Shown here: positions 55,461-64,000 of the stretch, piece by piece
Layout: the number at the start of each line of letters is the position of its first letter
Numbering within the stretch: position 1 is the stretch's first letter
Assembly: GCF_900142885.1 (NCBI RefSeq)
Contig: NZ_FRCL01000006.1
Location: 171,936 to 235,935, forward strand
Length of the DNA: 64,000 nucleotides
DNA from: Flavobacterium xinjiangense
GTDB taxonomy: Bacteria > Bacteroidota > Bacteroidia > Flavobacteriales > Flavobacteriaceae
Direction of reading: 5' to 3'
Notes under the pieces: generated by a model
Seen by the model: the letters and a program-made list of their open reading frames with translations, nothing else
The model's database searches: none
What the model was told of the DNA's origin: nothing
Program-made: the position numbers and the translations under genes

Positions 55461-55552
55461 ATTTGAAGCTAGTTCCAGCTATTCGTTACAATCTTATTTG
55501 CCGAAACCCGGCGCATAAGGATTTCCGCTGCTATCTGGGCTATGGAATTTGA
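55461..55552. repeat. Second copy of the composite intergenic repeat
   Basis: Runs from TTTGAAGCTAGTTCCAGCT to TAAGGATTTCCGCTGCTATCTGGGCTAT. The inner arms ATCTTATTTGCCG and CGGCGCATAAGGAT pair around AAACC. The outer conserved words match the copy at 24707-24812, but there is no nested second repeat. Confidence 0.6.
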
Positions 55553-55623
55553 GATATAAAAGACCGTCTGAAAAATTATAAAATCTTTCAATACTTAAAT
55601 TTTTCCATCTTTAAATTAAAACC

Positions 55624-55631
55624 TATATTTG
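55624..55631 (+). promoter_or_regulatory. -7 box for dnaX
   Basis: TATATTTG matches TAnnTTTG, 18 nt before the ATG at 55650, and excludes a start at 55629. No TTG partner is obvious. Confidence 0.5.
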
Positions 55632-55649
55632 CTTTCGAATAAAAATTCT

Positions 55650-57382
55650 ATGGAACAATTTGTTGTATCGGCACGTAAATATCGTCCTCAAACATTTAAA
55701 GATGTTGTAGGGCAAAAAGCCATTACCAATACTTTGTTGAATGCCATTGAAAGCAATCACCTTGCTTCTGCCCTATTATTCACGGGACCTCGTGGAGTTG
55801 GTAAAACAACTTGCGCTCGTATTCTAGCTCGAAAAATCAATCAGCCGGGTTATGATGATCCAAATGAAGATTTTGCTTTTAATGTTTTCGAATTAGATGC
55901 TGCATCAAACAACTCTGTTGATGATATCCGTAATTTGATTGACCAAGTCCGTATCCCGCCACAAACGGGACAATACAAAGTGTATATTATTGATGAGGTT
56001 CACATGTTGTCTTCGGCAGCTTTCAATGCTTTCTTGAAAACACTGGAAGAACCGCCAAAGCACGCCATTTTTATATTGGCTACGACCGAAAAACATAAAA
56101 TTATTCCAACGATACTTTCTCGTTGTCAAATATTTGATTTCAAAAGAATTACCGTAAAAGATGCAAAAGAACATCTTGCCGAAGTTGCGACCAGTCAAGG
56201 CGTAAATTTTGAAGATGATGCTTTGCATATTATTGCTCAAAAAGCAGATGGTGCCATGCGTGATGCTTTATCCATTTTTGATCGCGTAGTTTCTTTTTGT
56301 GGAAAAGATTTAACACGTCAGGCAGTTACCGAAAACCTGAATGTTTTAGATTATGAAACTTATATAACTATTACCGATCTTATTCTAGAAAATAAAATTC
56401 CTGAATTACTGTTGGCTTTTAATGAAATTCTTGCCAAAGGATTTGATGCACATCATTTTGTATCCGGATTAGCTTCCCATTTTAGAGATTTATTGGTTTC
56501 TAAAACACCTTCTACTTTATCTTTATTAGAAGTCGGGGAACAAGCGCAACAAATGTATGGAGTACAAGCACAAAAATGCAGTCAAGATTTTTTACTCAAA
56601 GGAATTGAAATTGCAAATGACTGTGATTTAAAATACAAATTAAGTCAAAACCAGCGGTTACTCGTTGAACTTTGTTTGATGCAACTTGCCTCTATCACTT
56701 ATGATGGAGAAAAAAAAAAGTTGACAAATTTATAATTCCGCCCACTTATTTTAGAAAGAACGATTATTCAATTGTAGAGAGTTCAAAAGCTAAAGTAGAA
56801 AGTACCGCAAAAACCCCAGTTGTAGAATCAGTCCAAGAAAAACAACCAGAAGCTATAGTTATTGCTCCAACAATTCCTACACCTGCAGTAAAAATTGGTA
56901 TTCCCAATACAAGTCAAACAAAAGTTTCTTCTTTTTCATTATCAAGTATTCGTGCTAAAAAAGCATTGGAAGAAAGCAATAAAGGAATTGTAAAAGAAGT
57001 GCTTCATTTGCCTACAGAAGCTTTCACGGAAACAGAAATGTTATTGTTTTGGAATAAATATGCACAACGTTTAGGAGACAAAGGCTATAAAATCATGGAG
57101 TCTTTATTATTAATAAATGATCCAAAACTAAATGGAACTGCCATTACACTGGAATTGCCAAATGAAGGTTCTAAATTAGATTTTGAAAAAGAAGTCAATG
57201 GACTTTTAGGACATTTGAAAGGCCATTTACACAATCACGACATCACAATAGAAGTAATTGTTAATGAAAGTGTTGAAAGTAAGAGAAATTTTAATGACCA
57301 AGACCGATACAACAGGCTTCTTGAAATAAATCCAAATATTGATTTGTTGCGAACTACTTTTGGGCTTGACCTAAATGTTTAA
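55650..57382 (+). CDS. dnaX: DNA polymerase III clamp loader subunit gamma/tau, with -1 frameshift
   Basis: Zero frame 55650-56735 encodes 361 aa: Walker A G-P-R-G-V-G-K-T-T at 46-54, sensor and S-R-C-Q arginine finger, ending right after clamp-loader domain III (E-L-C-L-M-Q-L-A-S). It lacks the usual four-Cys zinc module. The -1 frame from 56720 stays open to 57382 and adds 220 aa including the conserved tau-like C-terminal domain (A-L-E-E-S-N-K-G-I-V-K ... F-W-N-K-Y-A). The shift falls in GAA-AAA-AAA-AAG, which contains A-AAA-AAG in the correct phase. The two products would be gamma-like (361 aa) and tau-like (577 aa). A missing A in the A10 run would also explain it. Confidence 0.9.
56714..56720 (+). 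other. Slippery heptamer A-AAA-AAG in dnaX
   Basis: Zero-frame codons are AAA (56715-56717) and AAG (56718-56720), with A at 56714. This is the E. coli dnaX heptamer. It is part of an A10 run, so RNA polymerase slippage is an alternative. A stop (TAA, 56733-56735) follows the zero frame within five codons. GGAG lies just upstream; no strong downstream hairpin was seen. Confidence 0.6.
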
Positions 57383-57421
57383 ACTCAGGTGATTAATTTA
57401 AACTGAAGAAATATAAAACAT

Positions 57422-58063
57422 CTATTCTTCATGTGGGCCTATTCTTTTTTGAACAGATTTTATTTCTTTTTCAGCGGGATCTATTTCATGTGAATTTATT
57501 TTCCTCTCAATCTTTTTGTCTCGCTTGAGCCATATCAAAGCAACCATCACATAAATTGACCCAGCAATCCATTCATTCAAAAAAGAAAAAAGTATTGCTA
57601 TAAAATATAAAAGAAGAGTGACTTTTCCCTTCCTATCTTTCCCTACCGCTTTAGCTAGCAAGGAATTTGCCCCTTCGTTTGTTATAATTACACATTGCAG
57701 AATCCAAAAATGAAGGGAGCATAAAAAGAGAATGATACCGTACAAAGTCATTGTCGCTTTGGCAAAAAGATGTACGCCCATCCATTTAGTTGAAATGGGA
57801 ATCAATGATAACCAGAATAAAAAATGCAGATTAGCCCATAATATAGTACCATTTATTTTAGAAATACTCTGCATTAAGTGATAATGATTTTTCCAATAAA
57901 TCCCTACAAAAATAAAGCTTAGCGCATAGCTAATAAAGGAAGGAAAAAGTGCTGTCAAATCACTAAAATTCTTCCCCGTCGGAACTTTAATTTCCAATAT
58001 CATGATGGTTATTATTATTGCCAAAACACCATCACTGAACATCTCTAATCTATGCTTGTCCAT
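57422..58063 (-). CDS. TMEM175-like membrane protein (DUF1211)
   Basis: 213 aa, about six spans. The N-terminal R-L-E-M-F-S-D-G-V-L-A-I-I-I-T matches the R-x-x-x-F-S-D-G motif of TMEM175/DUF1211 K+ channels. Convergent with dnaX. Charged tail from residue 185. Confidence 0.9.
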   Translation of the reverse strand: MDKHRLEMFSDGVLAIIITIMILEIKVPTGKNFSDLTALFPSFISYALSFIFVGIYWKNHYHLMQSISKINGTILWANLHFLFWLSLIPISTKWMGVHLFAKATMTLYGIILFLCSLHFWILQCVIITNEGANSLLAKAVGKDRKGKVTLLLYFIAILFSFLNEWIAGSIYVMVALIWLKRDKKIERKINSHEIDPAEKEIKSVQKRIGPHEE

Positions 58064-58129
58064 CTGGAATTTTTATCATAAAGATAATTCCAATTTTCGA
58101 ATTAAGTAATTAAAAATCAAATAATTAAC

Positions 58130-59020
58130 TTATATTTTTCCGTAATACATTGCTTTGACAATACCATCAGAAAGTCCAATTTTAGGTACGTAAATATTTC
58201 TGGCACCACTCCATTTCATAGCATTTAGATAAATTCTTGTAGCAGGGATAATTACATCGGCACGATCCGGATTCAATCCCAATTCTGCTACACGTTGATC
58301 ATAAGTTAGAGAATTCAAGAAAGCATATTGAGAGTTCATATAGATATATGACAAAGGTTTTTCCTGCACTTTTCCTGACATCTTAAAAAGTTTATTAATA
58401 TTCCCGCCAGAACCTATTAAAGTTACTTCGTCGTAGTCTTGCGTATTTATTTTTATCCATTTTTCAATTTCATCCCAAACAACATCGCAAACCATATCAT
58501 TCAGCAATCTTACTGTTCCAGCTTTGAAAGATCTGGAATTTATCATTTTACCGTTCGAAAATAAGGTAAATTCAGTACTTCCACCACCTACATCAACAAA
58601 GAGATAGGTTTGATCTGATTTTAATAAATGATGCAAATCAGTTGAAGCTATTATAGCCGCTTCTTTTTTTCCGTCGATTATTTCTATTTTGATATCCGCT
58701 TTTTTCTTGATAAGTGCAACAACCTCTTTACCATTATAAGCTTCTCGCATTGCCGATGTAGCAAAGGCCATATACCGCTCCACTTTATGTACTTTCATTA
58801 AGAGATAGAATGCTTTCATCGCATCACACATTCGCTCCATATTCTCCTCAGAAATTTCACCTACTGTAAAGGCATCTTGTCCTAAACGAATAGGGACACG
58901 AACTAACGAACTTTTATTGAATTGAGTTTCCTTTCCATCCTGCTCTACAATATTTGTAATTAACAAACGCATTGCATTTGAACCAATATCAATCGCTGCA
59001 TACTTTGTAATTTTAATCAT
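58130..59020 (-). CDS. Exopolyphosphatase / Ppx-GppA phosphatase
   Basis: 296 aa, ASKHA fold. A-A-I-D-I-G-S-N-A-M-R-L near residue 8 and F-V-D-V-G-G-G-S-T-E-F near 142 bind phosphate; hydrolyses polyphosphate or pppGpp. Shorter than Ppx with the C-terminal HD domain. Last of the sixA-ppk1-ppx set. Confidence 0.92.
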   Translation of the reverse strand: MIKITKYAAIDIGSNAMRLLITNIVEQDGKETQFNKSSLVRVPIRLGQDAFTVGEISEENMERMCDAMKAFYLLMKVHKVERYMAFATSAMREAYNGKEVVALIKKKADIKIEIIDGKKEAAIIASTDLHHLLKSDQTYLFVDVGGGSTEFTLFSNGKMINSRSFKAGTVRLLNDMVCDVVWDEIEKWIKINTQDYDEVTLIGSGGNINKLFKMSGKVQEKPLSYIYMNSQYAFLNSLTYDQRVAELGLNPDRADVIIPATRIYLNAMKWSGARNIYVPKIGLSDGIVKAMYYGKI

Positions 59021-59083
59021 TCCTTTACTATGATTTGAAATTTATTTTTTTTTAATTATTTTTTTATCAACGATAAATAGAAC

Positions 59084-61156
59084 CTATGTCGCTTTTTCTG
59101 CCAACACGTCAACTTTATTTTGATAATATTTGTAAGTTTCCCATTGTGCCCTAAAAATGGGGTCTTGATTTCTTATCCTATATTTATTATCTAATTTAAA
59201 GGAATGATACCTCGCTTTTACATTTCCTTTCCATCCTAAATTGAAATTATCAAGGAGTTCATTTTTAATTTCTTGATCATAAATAGGACAGGTTACTTCA
59301 ACTCTGCCATCCAAATTTCTGGTCATAAAATCTGCAGATGAAATAAAAACTTCTGTTTGCCCGGCATTCCCAAAGATGTAAATTCTGGAATGTTCGAGAT
59401 AATTATCGACAATACTTATCGCTTCAATATTTTCACTCATTCCAGGAATACCTGGTATTAACGAACAAATACCTCTTACTTCAAGTTGTATTTTTACTCC
59501 CGCGGTACTCGCTTCATATAATTTATCAATCATTTTAAAATCTGATAAACTATTCATTTTTAATTTTATAAATGTTTTTCTACCTGCCAATGCATGCAAA
59601 ATCTCTCTGTCAATCAATTTATAAAACTTGGTCCTCGTGTAATGTGGGGAAACAATAAGATGTTTGTATCGATGCACTCTGTAATTGATGTCAAAGAAAT
59701 CAAATATTTTTGTGATGTCTTTTAAAATTTGTTGATGACTTGTAAATAGTGTTACATCAGTATATACTTTTGCTGTAGCTTCATTAAAATTTCCAGTAGA
59801 GATGAAACCGTATCTTTTTATTTTATCGTTTTCAATTCTTTCAATAACACATATTTTACTGTGTACTTTTAAGCCTTTTATTCCGAAAATTAGTTCAATA
59901 CCTTCAATTTGCATTTGCTCAGCATAAGAAATGTTCGAGGCTTCATCAAAACGCGCTTGCAATTCAATTTGAACAGTAACTTTCTTCCCATTTTTGGCTG
60001 CATTTATTAGCGAACTTATAATTTGAGAATTTTTAGCTAATCGATATAACGTAATTTTTATAGAAGTAACCTTAGGATCAAGGGCCGCTTCGCGCAAAAA
60101 TTTTGTCAGGTAAGAAAATGACTGATAAGGCGCATTTAATAAATAATCTTTTTTACTTATTTTTTCCAGCATACTCCCTTCCATGCTTAAACCTGGGACT
60201 GGCAGCGGATCGTTAGTTTTATACAATAAATCAAATCTGCCAAGATTTGGAAAATTCATATAATCGCGCCTGTTATGGTACCTGCCGCCGGGAATAATAC
60301 TATCAGTAGCAACAATATTCATTTTATCCAGAAAAAACTGCAGCGTATCTTTGTCAATTAATTGATCATAAATAAATCGAACGGGCTCCCCTATACGCCT
60401 GTCTTTTACACTTGTGGTGATTTTTTCAATCATACTTTTACTCAAATCACTATCGATATCTAATTGCGCATCTCGAGTGATCTTTATCATATGAGCTGAA
60501 ATACTTTCATAATCGAAAATATTAAAAATACTGCTTAAATGAAACCTAATCACGTCATCAATTAAGATTACATATTGTTTTTCATCGTCTGAAGGGAGGA
60601 CAACGAAACGATTTAATGTTTTTGGAATTTCAACAATTGCATATCGAACCTCATTATTAAGTTTCATAATGAGCTTTATCGCTAAATATCCCGAAGTGTC
60701 TTTCAATAATGGGAATTCAGCTAAATCATTTAGTATAATCGTAACTAATTCGGGGCTTAACTTTTGAATGAAAAAATCTTTTAAAAAAATTTCCTGATCG
60801 ATAGATATCTGATCTTCATTGATTATAAATATATTTTTAGACTCTAATTTAGCCTCAATCGTACTTAAAATCCGTAAACTTTCAGATTGTTGAAGTATCA
60901 CAATTTCAGTTATATCCTTAACTAATTCTTGAGCCGAAATACCACCCAAATATTTTTCTCCGGATATTCCTGAAAGACTTAATCGTCTGATTGCTGCAAA
61001 ACGAACTCTAAAGAACTCATCGAGATTATTAGAGAATATTCCTAAAAATCTTAGTCTGTCTAGCAAAGGAACGGAATCATCAGCTGCTTCTTGAAGAACT
61101 CTGGCATTAAATGCTAACCAACTTTTTTCTCTATCAATATATTTATGTTCTGGCAT
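59084..61156 (-). CDS. ppk1: Polyphosphate kinase 1
   Basis: 690 aa; makes polyphosphate from ATP. Contains the phospholipase-D-like core with L-K-V-H-S-K-I-C (active-site His) near residue 430, S-T-G-N-F-N-E, and I-S-S-A-D-F-M-T-R-N-L-D-G-R-V-E. N-terminal D-R-E-K-S-W-L-A-F-N-A-R-V-L-Q-E-A is typical. It lies 4 nt after sixA. Confidence 0.96.
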   Translation of the reverse strand: MPEHKYIDREKSWLAFNARVLQEAADDSVPLLDRLRFLGIFSNNLDEFFRVRFAAIRRLSLSGISGEKYLGGISAQELVKDITEIVILQQSESLRILSTIEAKLESKNIFIINEDQISIDQEIFLKDFFIQKLSPELVTIILNDLAEFPLLKDTSGYLAIKLIMKLNNEVRYAIVEIPKTLNRFVVLPSDDEKQYVILIDDVIRFHLSSIFNIFDYESISAHMIKITRDAQLDIDSDLSKSMIEKITTSVKDRRIGEPVRFIYDQLIDKDTLQFFLDKMNIVATDSIIPGGRYHNRRDYMNFPNLGRFDLLYKTNDPLPVPGLSMEGSMLEKISKKDYLLNAPYQSFSYLTKFLREAALDPKVTSIKITLYRLAKNSQIISSLINAAKNGKKVTVQIELQARFDEASNISYAEQMQIEGIELIFGIKGLKVHSKICVIERIENDKIKRYGFISTGNFNEATAKVYTDVTLFTSHQQILKDITKIFDFFDINYRVHRYKHLIVSPHYTRTKFYKLIDREILHALAGRKTFIKLKMNSLSDFKMIDKLYEASTAGVKIQLEVRGICSLIPGIPGMSENIEAISIVDNYLEHSRIYIFGNAGQTEVFISSADFMTRNLDGRVEVTCPIYDQEIKNELLDNFNLGWKGNVKARYHSFKLDNKYRIRNQDPIFRAQWETYKYYQNKVDVLAEKAT

Positions 61157-61160
61157 GTAC

Positions 61161-61646
61161 TTATTTTAAATCTTTTGGGAATATAATTTTATTTATTTGG
61201 CCTTTATCAATTTCTTTCCAATCGTCCGTTTTAAATTGTAGGGAAACAAAACCGGCAGTAGGAACATTATCAATAATGACATCCCCAAATTTATTAACAA
61301 AATTTGTAATAGCACCATTATGTCCAAAAAGAATAACGCTATCGAAAAGATTATCGCATGATTTGATAACTTTTTCCAGTTTTTTTTCATCAAACGTATA
61401 AAGTTCATCTTTATAAACAATAGATTCTATGGGATAAGAAATATTTTGAGCAAAAATAACTGCTGTATCTGAAGCCCTTTTCGCTGAGCTACTCCAGATA
61501 ATATATGTTTTAGGAAGCGCGTCTTTTATTTTTGAAGAAACAAGATGGGCATCTTTTATTCCATGATGCGTCAAAGACCTTTCCTTGTCATGCAAAGGAG
61601 CATCCCAACTTGATTTTGCATGCCTAATTAAAATTAAGTTTTTCAT
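61161..61646 (-). CDS. sixA: Histidine phosphatase family protein (SixA-like)
   Basis: 161 aa from ATG 61646; L-I-L-I-R-H-A-K-S-S-W is the RHG-type active site, and L-F-G-H-N-G-A-I-T carries the second His. A longer frame from 61688 adds AT-rich noncoding-like residues. First gene of the polyphosphate operon. Likely a phosphohistidine or phosphosugar phosphatase. Confidence 0.92.
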   Translation of the reverse strand: MKNLILIRHAKSSWDAPLHDKERSLTHHGIKDAHLVSSKIKDALPKTYIIWSSSAKRASDTAVIFAQNISYPIESIVYKDELYTFDEKKLEKVIKSCDNLFDSVILFGHNGAITNFVNKFGDVIIDNVPTAGFVSLQFKTDDWKEIDKGQINKIIFPKDLK

Positions 61647-62541
61647 AAGAAAATAATCATTTTGAAATTGAGGTATAATATATTTCAATCACTAAAATAT
61701 TCAAATACAATTTACAAAAGAAAAGATGATTTTGGGGTCTTTTTGCAATGTTTTTTTATTTGATTGAAAAATTACTTTTTGAAACATTCTAAAAGGTTAG
61801 TTATATAATCAGTTGGTTTCAAAAAAGTTAGTAATCAAAATTTAAGTTTTCATTATTTTTTTATTTTGGTCAATAATATTGGCGCAATTAACCAGAAAAA
61901 GAACATTTCAACGAGTATTTAGGTCGTTGGTAGAAAAACATATTTATAATGATTCTTTCTATTTAGATTAGCATTTAATAAGTAAAAGGTATTAAATATC
62001 AAAACTTTAAAGTAAATGTATAATAATTGAAAAATTATTAATTTATGGTGAAAAACTATCCAAATCAAATTGTTAACCTACAAAACAATTTTTTTTTATC
62101 TCGAAACCTATTCTTTTTATTCTTAAAAAGATTTATGCCTATTAAGGCACTTACATTTCACCGTGCAAATCCTTTTGCACAAATCTCAACCGAAAATAAT
62201 TTTGTCTTTTCAATTAAAAAGGCAAAACTATTTAATCCAAATTTGAGATTATCAGAACAGAAAATACCAACTAATTTTTCGATTAAAAATTTGGATAATT
62301 TATTATGCAAATATTCCATTTGTTTATTCTCCCATGTTAGCAAAAATCATGATAAAAAATTAGTATTTGTCTATTCTGATGAAACTAACTTAATGATTTG
62401 AATGTAACATCAAAATCTAGTATTTAAAACATCTAAATACTTTAATTAAATTTTAGGTTGATTGATAAAATTAATATTTTTTATAAGTAACCATAAATTT
62501 TAAAATTAAATATTACAAACGATACATTAAAATTTGATTGT
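61647..62541. other. Gene-poor AT-rich region before the adhesin locus
   Basis: About 900 nt with no convincing gene. A 118-aa frame at 62045-62401 has the Phe/Asn/Lys bias expected of chance AT-rich DNA and no motif. A short inverted word GTGCAAA...TTTGCAC occurs at about 62163-62180. It may hold regulatory DNA for the adhesin genes downstream. Confidence 0.5.
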
Positions 62542-62787
62542 ATGAAAACAAAAAATATCCTCAGGAAAAAAATCAGCTTTAAACCAATTATTTTTATTTT
62601 AAGCTTGTTTTTCACAGTACTAAACAGTTATTCGGAGACAAATCCTAAGGTTAGCTTAAGTGAATCAATGGCTTATACATATTCAGGTTGCCCTGCAAAA
62701 GACGTAACAATCACAAATTTTTTTATTCGAAAATTGGATGTAACGCATATTTTAAGGAATTCATTACTAGTTTTATTTAAAAAATAA
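62542..62787 (+). CDS. Short secreted protein, likely truncated adhesin N-terminus
   Basis: 81 aa: a signal peptide (K-P-I-I-F-I-L-S-L-F-F-T-V-L-N-S-Y-S) then a short tail. Its Y-S-G-C-P-A-K-D-V-T-I-T matches F-Q-G-C-V-A-N-D-V-T-F-G near the N-terminus of the next gene, so it is probably the remnant of a paralogous surface protein cut off soon after the signal. It ends 5 nt before the adhesin gene. Confidence 0.55.
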   Translation: MKTKNILRKKISFKPIIFILSLFFTVLNSYSETNPKVSLSESMAYTYSGCPAKDVTITNFFIRKLDVTHILRNSLLVLFKK

Positions 62788-62792
62788 AGATT

Positions 62793-64000
62793 ATGAAAAA
62801 AATTACTTTTATTAGATTTTTAGCTTTTTTAATACTGTTGTTTACTACAACAATTGGTTATTCACAAAATACTAATATTACATTCGACAATACTAATGCT
62901 TCATTAACAACAACTCCAGCGTGTACCTTTCAGGGATGTGTTGCTAATGATGTAACTTTTGGAGATGTGTATTTAGGTGATAATGTTGGGAATTTAGCTA
63001 CTTTGGCTTATGTTGCAAATCCTGTAAATGGATTGTATATATGGGTCACAATTGCCTCTAATAGTTCCAAATATGATTTGCTATTTCAATTTGACTATTT
63101 AGTTGGTGGAATTCGAAAAAATTTCAATAATACTAATTTTGTTGGTGCGACGACAGATAGGCTAACAATTAAAGTTAGAGGAAGTATAATTACAGCCGGT
63201 TCTAAATATAGAATGGCTCAAATTACTAACTATACTGCAGGTCAATCTCTTGAATTAAAAAATATTTATTTAGGATGGAATACAAATGGGGGGGCTATTA
63301 AAGCTACTGAAAATATTTCTTTAATTACTTGTGATGCTCCAAAATGTAGTAATGCTTATTCAAGTGGAATAATTATAAAAACGCCTTTGTTTGCTGATTT
63401 TTCTATTAGTAAAAATTGTGATGGAGGTACTTTTCAAAAGGTAGTTTACACAAGTACTTCAACCGGAGTTGAGGCAAACACTAGTTATAGCTGGTCATTT
63501 CCTGGAGCTGCAACGGTTTCACCAATTAGTTTAACAACAATGGGACCGTATACTGTAACTTATTCTTCGGTTGGCCCATATAGTGCAAGTTTGACGGTTA
63601 CAGATCCAACAAGTCAGGTAATTCCAAATACTAAAACAATTGGTAATATAACTTTAACATCATGTTGTACAATAGCGATTAATTCAATTGCAAAAACTAA
63701 TGTGCAATGTAATGGAAATTCTAATGGTACAGTAACAGCGACTAAAACAGGAGGAGTTGGAACAATAACTTATGATTTATTGTTTTCACCAACTTCAGCA
63801 GGATCTTTTACTGCAACAGGTTTGCCTACAAATGGTGATTCAAATGGAACTTACACGGGTTTAGGTGTAGGATTTTACAAAGTAGTTGTATCTGAAGGTA
63901 ATGGATGCAGCAATACAAGTTCTGAAGTTCAAATCACTCAACCTACCGTTGCGGTATCGGTAAGTGGAATTGCTACCAACGCAACTTGTTTTGGTGAAGC
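62793..64000 (+). CDS. Large surface adhesin with PKD and SprB repeats (partial, 3' end off window)
   Basis: Open for 402 codons to the right edge. Signal peptide K-K-I-T-F-I-R-F-L-A-F-L-I-L-L-F-T-T-T-I-G-Y-S|Q. Residues 30-190 form a Bacteroidetes-type N-terminal domain. Residues about 197-280 look PKD-like (S-Y-S-W-S-F-P-G ... A-S-L-T-V-T-D-P). From about residue 295 a SprB-type repeat starts (V-Q-C-N-G-N-S-N-G-T ... V-Q-I-T-Q-P), and the next begins at the edge (A-T-C-F-G-E-A). Such proteins are moved along the cell surface by the gliding machinery or secreted by the type IX system (known for SprB; inferred here). Confidence 0.85.
   Translation, partial: MKKITFIRFLAFLILLFTTTIGYSQNTNITFDNTNASLTTTPACTFQGCVANDVTFGDVYLGDNVGNLATLAYVANPVNGLYIWVTIASNSSKYDLLFQFDYLVGGIRKNFNNTNFVGATTDRLTIKVRGSIITAGSKYRMAQITNYTAGQSLELKNIYLGWNTNGGAIKATENISLITCDAPKCSNAYSSGIIIKTPLFADFSISKNCDGGTFQKVVYTSTSTGVEANTSYSWSFPGAATVSPISLTTMGPYTVTYSSVGPYSASLTVTDPTSQVIPNTKTIGNITLTSCCTIAINSIAKTNVQCNGNSNGTVTATKTGGVGTITYDLLFSPTSAGSFTATGLPTNGDSNGTYTGLGVGFYKVVVSEGNGCSNTSSEVQITQPTVAVSVSGIATNATCFGE

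Noticed and set aside
62045..62401. 118-aa open frame
   Set aside because: Composition (Phe, Asn, Lys, Leu) fits AT-rich noncoding DNA; no motif, signal peptide or promoter; an antisense frame of similar quality overlaps it.

Overview
The window looks like a chromosomal segment of a Bacteroidetes bacterium, most likely Flavobacterium or a close relative. The DNA is AT-rich, and ribosome-binding sites are A-rich with no clear Shine-Dalgarno signal. Several promoters carry the Bacteroidetes -7 box TAnnTTTG. Typical family members are present: long-form (class II) IlvC, fused alpha/beta E1 dehydrogenase, an Asp-rich protein of the kind often mislabelled DNA primase, DUF3822, a short class of LeuA, SixA-Ppk1-Ppx, and a SprB-repeat adhesin. 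No phage, transposase, CRISPR array or rRNA was seen. One tRNA-Val(UAC) and one RNase P RNA are present. Species-level placement is inference.

Layout. 1-5463 (minus): a type III polyketide synthase cluster reading leftward: FAD oxidoreductase, methyltransferase, chalcone-synthase-like enzyme, FabZ-like dehydratase, FabF-like ketosynthase, ACP, and a 4'-phosphopantetheinyl transferase cut by the window edge. 5645-7552: acetyl-CoA synthetase with a clear terminator. 8083-16208 (minus): a branched-chain amino acid operon leuA-leuB-ilvD-ilvB-ilvN-ilvC, without leuCD. 16357-27176: mixed genes, including a TPR-like hypothetical protein, an MdaB/quinol-monooxygenase pair opposite a LysR regulator, E1 dehydrogenase, an Fe/2OG oxygenase, SUI1, a nucleoside phosphorylase, GNAT plus an orphan substrate-binding protein, and a membrane transglutaminase. 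Three inverted-repeat elements lie between genes here. 27173-32000: luciferase-like oxidoreductase, tRNA-Val, ABC exporter, proline dehydrogenase.

32060-36369: aroB, then an apparent polyamine operon (59-aa leader ORF, PLP decarboxylase, deoxyhypusine-synthase homologue, acidic protein, terminator). 36399-44701: RecQ plus a uracil/deoxyinosine glycosylase, DinB, PEP carboxylase, Lrp, an M14 carboxypeptidase and a divergent HTH regulator with a series of palindromes between them. 44726-53374: acyltransferase, spermidine-synthase-like enzyme, K+ channel, KdsB, a frameshifted extradiol dioxygenase, VOC protein, RecD-like helicase, DUF3822, RsmD, PanE. 53500-57382: rnpB, MidA-type methyltransferase, and dnaX split by a -1 shift exactly at an A-AAA-AAG slippery site. 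57422-61646: TMEM175-like channel and the polyphosphate genes sixA-ppk1-ppx. 61647-64000: a gene-poor stretch, a short secreted remnant, and the start of a large PKD/SprB-repeat surface adhesin running off the right edge.

The strongest candidates for something notable are the dnaX frameshift that would give gamma and tau forms, the five-palindrome control region at 43928-44198, the possibly leaderless 59-aa ORF heading the polyamine operon, and the type III PKS cluster that carries its own ACP-based starter genes. Two coding frameshifts in the window both fall in homopolymer runs, so sequencing error must be excluded for each.
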